Positions 56,280 through 64,000 of a stretch of DNA of 64,000 bases are shown here, piece after piece. Each line of letters starts with the position of its first letter. Positions within the stretch are counted from its first letter, which is position 1. The stretch lies in NCBI GenBank assembly GCA_036971715.1, contig JAVHJL010000007.1, positions 2,418,001 to 2,482,000 of the forward strand, read 5' to 3'. Under the pieces are notes generated by a model that was not told where the DNA came from, made no database searches, and worked only from the letters and a program-made list of their open reading frames with translations. Source of the stretch: Arthrobotrys musiformis (Eukaryota; Ascomycota; Orbiliomycetes; Orbiliales; Orbiliaceae). Both the position numbers and the translations under genes were made by a program.

Positions 56280-58496
56280 ATGGATTCGAGAATGTACGAC
56301 CGGCATTTATATCAATTGGATACGACCCCGCCCGAAATCGCAAAAATAATAGCGGAATCCGTTAGAATTCAAGTTTCGGTGCGATAGGTCGTAGGGTACT
56401 TCTTTGAGTACTGACACAGAAACTCTCCGGATACTGTAGTTAACTGGAGCCGACCTCGCTAATCTGATTAGGTGCAATAGCCGACTTTACGATCTTTATG
56501 TCGAGAGCGTTTATTCGACTATTTTTATCCCAGCTCACGGCTTTAGCCGCAACTATCCCGCGACCCCGAACAAAAGCTGGGCTCGTCTTGCATTATGTCG
56601 GGAGGAGAATATCCACCGCGTACGCCATCTTTTGTGTCTATGCGGCATGGGGGAGGATTTAGCAGGCAAATTAGATCCAGTAATCGATAAGATTGTGAAG
56701 GCCGGTAGGCTCCTTAGTTTTCAGTGAGAAAATTAATCCGAACCCCTCTATACATAGACTTCTATCGCATGGATTTGAATTTTTAAAAGGGTGAATTGAA
56801 GCTAATACTTTTTATCACACTAGATGGGAAGGAGAGAATCCAGCCCTGCTTCGTTTCGAGCCTCGCCCAGATCCAAACCCGGCGTTCATCCCTGGAGTAC
56901 TGAACGTCAATCGCAATTTGGTGGCCCTATCGATTAAGTTACAGCTCCCCAGAGGCTATCTTGAGGTCGCCGACGAAAGTTCTCCGGAGCATTTTGATTT
57001 AAAACTCCCTTTGCTCCGGAAACTAGTAATCAAAGGGGACCTAGAGTCGCTCAATGTCCTACTCCAGGCTGCTCCGAATTTAACCCATTTGGAGTTCAAG
57101 ATCCTTCTACCCTCTGATTACTGCAGTGGTGAGAAAGTAGATACGATAAATGATCCTGGTTCCCCGCTGGCTCTGTTTTACCGGAATCTATCTCAACTTC
57201 GGAAACTACGGTCGATTGCTATGGAAGATGTGGATCTTGGGGAAGCCGTGCCGTTTCTCCAGCTGGAAAATCTGGACAGGATTGTCCTGAAATGGTGCAC
57301 AAATTTCAAGGCTCTCAAAACCCGTATCAGAAGTCTCGGTCTAGGTGGGCTTCATCTACGAGAATTTGAGATATTCGCGTTACCGGATGAAATCTTACCG
57401 ATCAAATGGATCTTGGAATCACTAAAGCCTGGATTGGAGACGCTAATTGTCGTCATGAACAACATGGATGGCGATGAGATTGAGAAAGTCAGGAAGCTAA
57501 CTAGCGTTGATGAATCGATATATATCGTTCACAAGGATGCCGTTAAGACACTCTGCTACACTTCGCCGCTTTGCATTTTATCTATGCTACGGGGAATTTC
57601 TTGATTGGGACATGACTGGAGAGTCGAGAATGATATCGGCATGTTCTTATTTACAAAATATCCGCCAAGTTCTTGATAGCTGCTCTCTGCGGGAGTTATC
57701 ACTGGTCGTCCCCATGTATTTTGTAAGGGTATGACGGGCCCCCTTTCCTTTCTTAGCCCGTCCTTCATCCCTTAGCTTTGGTATTTAAGACTAATATTGA
57801 TATTACCATCACGCACAGGACTGCGAGCACGAAATCCAACTCGCCGGCTTTGGGGCCCTCAATCTTGATTCCGTCGAGGTTCTGTACCTCGTTCCCGTGA
57901 ACTGGGCGGCCGTCGTGGAGTACGAGTGCACCGATTCGACCGCTGAGTACCATAAATTGATATGGATGATAATCGAATTTCTCGATTATGCGTTCTCACA
58001 CTACACATCACGGCGTCCCCGATTACGTCATGTCATTATGGGACTGGAATTTGAGCCTTTTTCTCTGGAGTTTGCGGTTAAATGGCATAAACACCGGAGC
58101 CGGAAGTCGAGAGAGATTTGTATGGAGAATGATAACGAGGATTGGGACGATATTGAAGAAGAAGACAAAGAAGAAGAGGAGGAGGAGGAAGAAGAAGCAG
58201 AAGAAGGCGGTGGTACAGGAGAAAATAGTAGAAAGAACTGTGATGAGGGGAACAGCGACGATCATGAGAAAGATACCCCTCTCGACACATCCCCGGATGA
58301 CGACTCGGGTTCTTTGGACGATGATTGGGTGTCCCGGGCCGAGGAAACTAGAGAGCGACTCAGCAAGAGGAGCGAAAAGCATACGAAATGGCATCCGCAT
58401 CTTAAGGATAGTCCGTTTTCATACGAGTTCAGGAAGCTGAGATTAGGGGAGCAGCCTTTCAGATTATATTCTGCACGATTCCCGGAGCGCGACTAG
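56280..58496 (+). CDS. F-box/LRR-like protein with acidic C-terminus; frame disturbed
   Basis: Exons 56280-56378, 56440-56723, 56824-57722, 57819-58496. Start MDSRMYDRHLYQLDTTPPEIAKIIAESV is an F-box-like opening that continues after splicing as LTGADLANLIRCNSRLYDLYVE. Then come LRR-like repeats (LPLLRKLVIKGDLESLNVLL, NLTHLEFKIL, LRKLRSIAMED, LDRIVLKWC, LHLREFEIF). Near 57540-57625 the reading frame must move by one base: either a one-base frameshift, which gives TLRRFAFYLCYGEF, or an 82-nt intron 57542-57623 (GTTAAG..GAGAG), which keeps the frame. The first looks more protein-like, so the gene may be damaged. The C-terminus has Asp/Glu runs and ends PFRLYSARFPERD. Likely SCF substrate receptor. 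Confidence 0.6.
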
Positions 58497-59726
58497 CCGT
58501 TGCTTAAGTTGTGCATCTGGGTGCGGAATCTTATACATTGTGCCACTAGATTTGAGCGAGAATGGTAATTTACATTGATGGGGGGTCTTATAGTTTTATA
58601 TACGATTTATACCTAGTCTTGAGGTTATATATACCTAGGTATATATACCTATGTATTTATAGGGAATCCTCCACGCTGCGTACCATTAATACTTAACTTA
58701 CGGTACCGGATAAGATAATATATAGATATCGATTATGATCATTGTAATATAATTATAGGTTAGACATGATATCGATATCTATATCTCGACCGCCCCTGAT
58801 ATCCAGGCCCCCCCGAGCATTTCTCGTTTATTCATACTGTATCGTCTTGTAATGCGCCTTCCTAACCTTCTTTATATGTATTTTTGTTTTTTTAACGTCT
58901 CAAATATAAGATTCTGCGCAGAACTTGTGCCAGAATCCTCTCGCCTCGCGGCTCATACACCGCCAAGGCCTCAACTTTGCCCCAGATATATCCGCGCCCA
59001 CAGGTAAATCTAGGGTCAATCTTCTCTCAAAACGTCAGAGAGTGCCTCGGGTTCCTGCAGTACGCTCTCCTGCTTTTTTTGTAATTTTCTGTAATTTTCT
59101 ATGATTTTTTTGTAATTTTACCTCGCTGTGTAGGCAAAAATGCAAAGAGCGGCAGCTTCGCCACATCGCCACGCAAACGGTCGTCACCTGCGTCATGTCA
59201 AGCTCCAGCCAGCCAATTGTCTCCATTCCAGAACCAACAGCCGGCCCAGCCAATAAAACCCCAGTCGAAGGTCCGCTCGACACGTCGTCAACCGCTCGAA
59301 ATTTTGCATCTCCAGTTCAGGCAGCAGCTGAAACGACTTCGAGGCTCTTCGAGGCTGCTGTGACCGCGCGTGCTGCTTTTTGGCTGCTGGTTGCTTAAAA
59401 GGAGTCTGGACCCCTGCTAGCTGGGTCGCTTTCTTACCATCACATCGTCACCACCACTGACCAAGCCAACCAACCAACCAAACCACTATCACCACCACCA
59501 TCACCATCACCTCACCTTCATCACCATCGCCGTATCATCTCACCTAATACAAACCGACGGAGAGGTCACTTCATCACAGCTCGACCGAGAAACATCAAAC
59601 TAGTCACAAGTCACAAATAGGAGCTTCCATACGATCCGACAAAAACCACCAGAGCTGACGGGGTTTCCCGAAGCATCAGAATACCCAAACACCTTATCCT
59701 TCCTATAGTCGGCTGCAATACACACC
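58497..59726. other. Spacer upstream of verprolin
   Basis: AT-rich first half with a 22-bp palindrome around CCTAGG (58626-58647) and TAGATATCGAT-type runs. The second half has CAACCAACCAACCAA and ATCACC repeats (59460-59530), probably 5' leader sequence. A 67-codon ATG frame at 59195-59398 is low complexity and unsupported. Confidence 0.45.
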
Positions 59727-61221
59727 ATGCCGGCACCACCTCCACCCCCACCACCGCCTGGCTTTGGTGCTCCCGGTTTCGGCGGCGGTCCACCCCCACC
59801 TCCACCTCCTGGTGGCCTTCCTCCTCCGCCTTCGGGTGGAGGTGCTGGGAGAGTACGTTCTAGCGTCATCTACACCAACAGCTATTCTCCTCTCTCGTGT
59901 GCTAACAATTGAGTGATTATCTAGGGAGCTCTACTCGGTGATATCTCGAAAGGAATCAAACTGAAGAAGGCCGTTACAAATGATCGATCAACTGTACAGG
60001 GCGGAGGCAAGGTCGCTGGTGCACCTTCTGGTGGCAGCAGTGGCAGCAGTGGAGGTTTAGGAACCGCACCGGCAGTACCTGGCCGGCCAGCGTTGGGTGT
60101 ACCTCCTATCCCTGGAAACCTCGGTGGAAATAGGCCGAGAAGCTCTAGCGATTCTGGTGGTGGTTTTGGAGGAGCAAGCAATGGTGGAGAATCACAAACG
60201 CCGCTTGCAGGAATGCTCGCTATCGGCGCGTCGAGGCTAAGAAAAGGTGCAGGGATTGAGACTGGAGGTATGTGAACATGCAATTGGTCGTAATCGAGTA
60301 TCGCGAAGATGCTAATCATATTCATTTCGCAATGCAGCAAGCAACGTATCGCCATACCTATCGGATAACGATGCACCAAAAGGCAGAGCTCCTATACCCC
60401 CTAGACCGGTGCCTACGAAGCCTCTCGGGGGACGACCGGGAATACCAATCCCAGGGTCGGCACCGGCGATACCAGGCCGAAAGCCACCGGCCCTAGCGCC
60501 TCGCCCGAACTTTCCAGGAATCCCCCCACCCCGTCCATACTCCGATGCACCACAGATGGCACCTCCAGTACCACCAACACAGCGTAGACTCTCGTCGGCG
60601 CCTACGGCACCTCCTCCACCCCCACCTACAGGTGCAGCACCACCAATACCTGGCGCCAGCAGACTGGGGCCGAATCGCAACGCCCCATCCCCAACACCCC
60701 CTAGCTTTGCCGCCCCGACAGCACCACCCCCGCCCCCACCTCCACAGCCGACGAGAAACGCCGCGCCACCCCCCCCCCCGCAAATGCCATTAACACCACC
60801 GCATACACAGTCAAACTTTGCTATTGCAGCTGCCAAGGCAGCATCCAATTTCCCTTCAAACCACCCCCCTACGCCGCAAACTCCCTCTGCAGCTCCTCCA
60901 GCACCTCCTCCAGCACCCCCACAAAGCAGAATCCCTAGCAGGCGAGACATATCAAACTTTACACTTTCGTCAAACATTAATTCTGGCGTTGGTCGTGGCA
61001 GGTCTGGAATCCCTAGTAGACCGGATAGTGTAGCGTCTACTCACTCGATCAAATCGAATGGGAATGGAAGGCTTGTAGTCGATGATATGAGATTCAGGTG
61101 GAAGAGGGAAGAGGAGCTGCCGAAGCCTAGGGAGTGGTTCGGCCCTCCGTCTAGTGGGTGGAAGTATAAGAGTGGAAGAGGGAGCAGTGTGCCTTTTGAC
61201 CTACGACTTTTAGATCATTAA
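59727..61221 (+). CDS. VRP1: Verprolin (WIP/Vrp1), WH2 and proline-rich, 450 aa
   Basis: Exons 59727-59852, 59925-60267, 60338-61221; introns 72 and 70 nt with GCTAAC/GCTAAT branch sites. The N-terminus is PAPPPPPPPPG, then the WH2 motif across the first splice: R-GALLGDISKGIKLKKAVTNDRS (LLxxI...LKKV-type, actin-monomer binding, about 43-64). The middle and end carry many PPPPP and PPIPG runs (profilin/SH3 ligands), and the C-terminus has FRWKREEELPKPREWFG, the WASP-binding end of verprolins. Vrp1/WIP binds WASP (Las17), actin and type I myosin at cortical actin patches, for endocytosis and polarity. Size is shorter than budding-yeast Vrp1 but normal for filamentous fungi. Confidence 0.92.
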
Positions 61222-64000
61222 ATCTAGTCGATGTGGCGAGTTTACAGGGGTTGCTGGTGTTGTGAAGGAGCGAAATGGGTTGGATTGCGCATTCAATTCT
61301 GTAAGCTAGCATCTGGTCTCAGGCCCAGCTAAAGGGATAGCGAGATTAACATAAAGAAAATCAGGTGGAATGACTATGCCCCTGAAGCAGGACTGCGGAT
61401 ATCTACTCCACATGCATCAAATATTTTTTACTTTACATGTATGAGACCCGACAGCATTGTTGTTCGTCATAGATTCCTCCCAAATCGGACTCCTCTGAGC
61501 GTCCAGACTTTTTACATTATACCTACCGCTCTCCTTGTCGATTCCCGTTCCTTGTTCCTTTGTTTCCTTGCATTGTTGAGTTATCTTTTTTTTTCTTTAG
61601 CAGGGTGGTCTGTCTTCTGTTGCGGCATTGTTTTATCCCTCCTCTTTTTGCTACGGCTGTCTTTTATGGATGGTCTTTGTTCTCCATTTCTCTCTCGGGT
61701 TCTCAAAAAAATAACATGCTGATGGATCTGACCTTGTGTTTTCTCTGTCTCTTCTTTGCTTTTGGTTTGATGCTTTTCACCTTTATCCGTCATGGCTTCT
61801 GGGTCTTCGTCTGGCACCGGATTTTAGGCGTCGACGAAGACTTTGTTTCAGTGTAAGTACGTTTGTAGGTACAAATTCATGGGGTGGGTAGGTAAATATT
61901 TGTAGTAAATAGACATCTCTTGATCTCGTTCTCTATTTTTGATGGAAGTAGGTGTATTGCTGTGGTATCTGGTTTTTGAGTGTTACATATTAAGAGCGAG
62001 GTGTTTGGTAGGTTGTAGTGGTGGTAGTGGGTACCTGGGTATACATGTCAGGTGAATAGTTGCCCTTGGGGGTGGTATTGTATATTCCTCCTATAGGAGG
62101 ATTGTTGTATGGTATTCTCATCGAGGTGGTTTATATATATATGGCCGTGTGGGGGTTAGAGTTGTCTCCTGCGCAGCCTACCCCGAAGGGCCTTAAGGGG
62201 TAGAAGGGTTGGAGGCGTAGAGTATTATGGTTGTTCATACCTCGGCTGTGCATACGGACTTCTTGTCGTTGGTAAATCGGTGTATATACACAAGGCGAAG
62301 TTGAAAGATCTTGCATACGTTTGGGCCATGGTCGGATTGGCTTGTCCTTGAGTCTGCAGGCTTGCATGATTTTTTGATTTTTCTGGGTGCTGCGATGGCC
62401 GGACAGTTTGGATCTCCATACCAGTTGGGTAGGAACTTTCAAATATAATTTGATAATATCGATATATCTCGTGGAAGATATCGATTGAGCTGGGGTTGGT
62501 GTGCTGTCCGCTTGGTGGTCCGGGTAGAGGGCACCTTGGAGAGGTAATTAAATTAATATATAGACAGATCTAGACTTGTAGCTAATGCAATATCCTGTAG
62601 CTACTAGGATACATTTCGTAGGTCTGGAAACTTAGATTGCTCTAGATGGTTGTAAGGTGTACAATGTATGATCATACAAGATTTTCGGTCAACGCCTGAT
62701 CTTCTACAGACGAGAAAGTCCCCTAGGTCGAATGTGTAGAGCAGGAGGTTTAGTTTCATAACTTGTGTCGTATGTATCTCGTATATATATATCCCGATTT
62801 CTAGTTCATGCTCCACTTCGTCATCGTTCATTCACTTCTTGGTAATATTTCTTTGCGAAGAGGGTTCATTATACCAATCATATCCACTCTTTGACGTCAT
62901 GCATCGGCCTCCCATGGTGTGGAATTTTAAATACCTGAGATCGAAGGAGCCTAGGTCGGAGGAGTTTTTTCCATGGACAGAACATATGGTCTTCTTTAAC
63001 CTTAGCTGTTCAAAAGTGCGAACATATTGGTGTTTATCATCGCGTCAGCTTTATAGGATATGATCGCTAGCCTCGAGTCCATGAGAATTCGAGAATGGCA
63101 TTGGTTTCGGACAATTCTCTACATTCTTTTGGTGTTGTTCCGGTGCAATGGAAGTCTTTCCGTGGTAGGATGTTCTTGTGGTGCTATATAATCCATATTT
63201 TTCTTGGGAATGAATCCTTCATTGACCTAACGATCTTTCAGAGACATTTCCATCTCAGATGGACCGGAAGATGAGTATTTCCCCGTGTAGTCGCATATTC
63301 TGGAAGGAGTCTTGAATACTTGCAATTGTGTGTATATATAGTGCATTCGCAGAATCTGTGATATCCATACTTCTGATTTCCTCGTGAAGTCTTGCCTTAA
63401 ATAGAACCAAAACGATCGATCGAGCATCAATGTAATTTCGGCATTACTTTCTTGAGATCGACTTTCCCCGCCATGAATTTATATTCGACCACGAGGGGGG
63501 ATATGTATTGTTGTCAGAATTATATCATCTGTGAGGCTTCCCATATATACTCCTCGTGTACGTGTAGAGGGTGTTTTCATTGGGGTTTCTAGAACGCGAG
63601 TACTAGTCGAACGAATTCCGGACATTGCTCAAAGCTAGGATTGTCTTTGGTAATGCGGATTCTTATTTGGATCATTTGTTGAGCTAGTCGTCGTGTAGCT
63701 GGCGTAGCTATAGATAAGATCTATCCATAGCAATGAGTCGGTCTCGCGTTAATTATACACTCGAGGACCCGTTCCCTTGGTTATATTGTAATTAATTTCA
63801 TCCGTGAGTTTCGCGCTCGTGATGAATTGAATTGAGGTTGGACATGGGATCGATGATAACCAGCAGCAAGAAAAGATTTTAACATATGGGTCTCTTTGAA
63901 CCAATATGCAATGCCCTTGTCTGTGGACGATCAATTCGGCAACCTGGAGCCAACATGTCGTTTTCCACCGTTAAAAAGTCATCATATCTCTCCGGGTGAA
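61222..64000. other. Terminal spacer, no gene seen
   Basis: About 2.8 kb. T-rich stretch after verprolin (61550-61800), a GC-rich hairpin CTACCCC...GGGGTAG at 62178-62203, the motif AGCCTCGAGTC at 63069, and AT-rich sequence. Small frames carry no protein features. A gene may begin beyond the window. Confidence 0.5.

Noticed and set aside
60312..60977. Gly-rich 221-codon frame on the minus strand
   Set aside because: Mirror of the proline-rich verprolin coding sequence; no independent evidence.

Overview
The window is eukaryotic and reads as a filamentous ascomycete (Pezizomycotina). Almost every gene is broken by introns of about 50-140 nt with GTRNGT-type donors, CTAAC/CTGAC-like branch sites and YAG acceptors. 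The protein families are typical of these fungi: STAND/NLR proteins, a Zn2Cys6 regulator, F-box families, a CAP59-type mannosyltransferase and DUF3237. A fucose-lectin-like propeller, several F-box genes and NLR genes in one place would suit the Orbiliomycetes, but that placement is inference and weak. Gene models below were assembled by reading splice sites; all except one (the F-box/LRR-like gene at 56.3 kb) give a coding length divisible by three.

Layout. 0-8.5 kb: a head-to-head pair of related immune-type genes. Both carry a purine nucleoside phosphorylase-like (PNP) domain; one has no NACHT, the other is C2H2-PNP-NACHT, and they share a 435-bp promoter with a duplicated CACGTG box. 8.5-13.4 kb: repeat-poor spacer, a small hypothetical gene and an F-box/zinc gene. 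14-21.4 kb: a housekeeping block with LEO1 (Paf1 complex), a divergent MOB2, an EMP24-type p24 protein and LSM8. 21.5-26.8 kb: two members of a local F-box family (one with an internal stop codon) around a fucose-lectin-like gene. 27.2-27.7 kb: a 480-bp MITE-like element with 28-bp perfect terminal inverted repeats.

27.9-35.4 kb: a full-length ABCB multidrug transporter divergent from a Zn2Cys6 transcription factor, with two CGG-type palindromes between them, followed by a third member of the F-box family (35.6-36.5 kb). 37.5-45.7 kb: DUF3237 protein, Thr-rich secreted protein, a matrixin-like metalloprotease and a cysteine-rich secreted protein, separated by long spacers. 48.5-49.8 kb: CMT1-type mannosyltransferase. 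50.5-54.8 kb: a HeLo-like/NACHT/WD40 NLR, followed by a 32-bp sequence identical to one just downstream of the first NLR. 56.3-58.5 kb: an F-box/LRR-like gene with a disturbed frame. 59.7-61.2 kb: verprolin (WH2, proline-rich). The last 2.8 kb shows no gene.

The most interesting points are: the divergent PNP pair, in which one partner has lost the ribose-binding Met-Glu of the enzyme; MOB2 with an alternative in-frame membrane-anchored start and a 134-codon open frame after its stop codon; the ABC transporter/regulator pair with palindromic sites; the MITE; and the shared 32-bp sequence next to two NLR genes.
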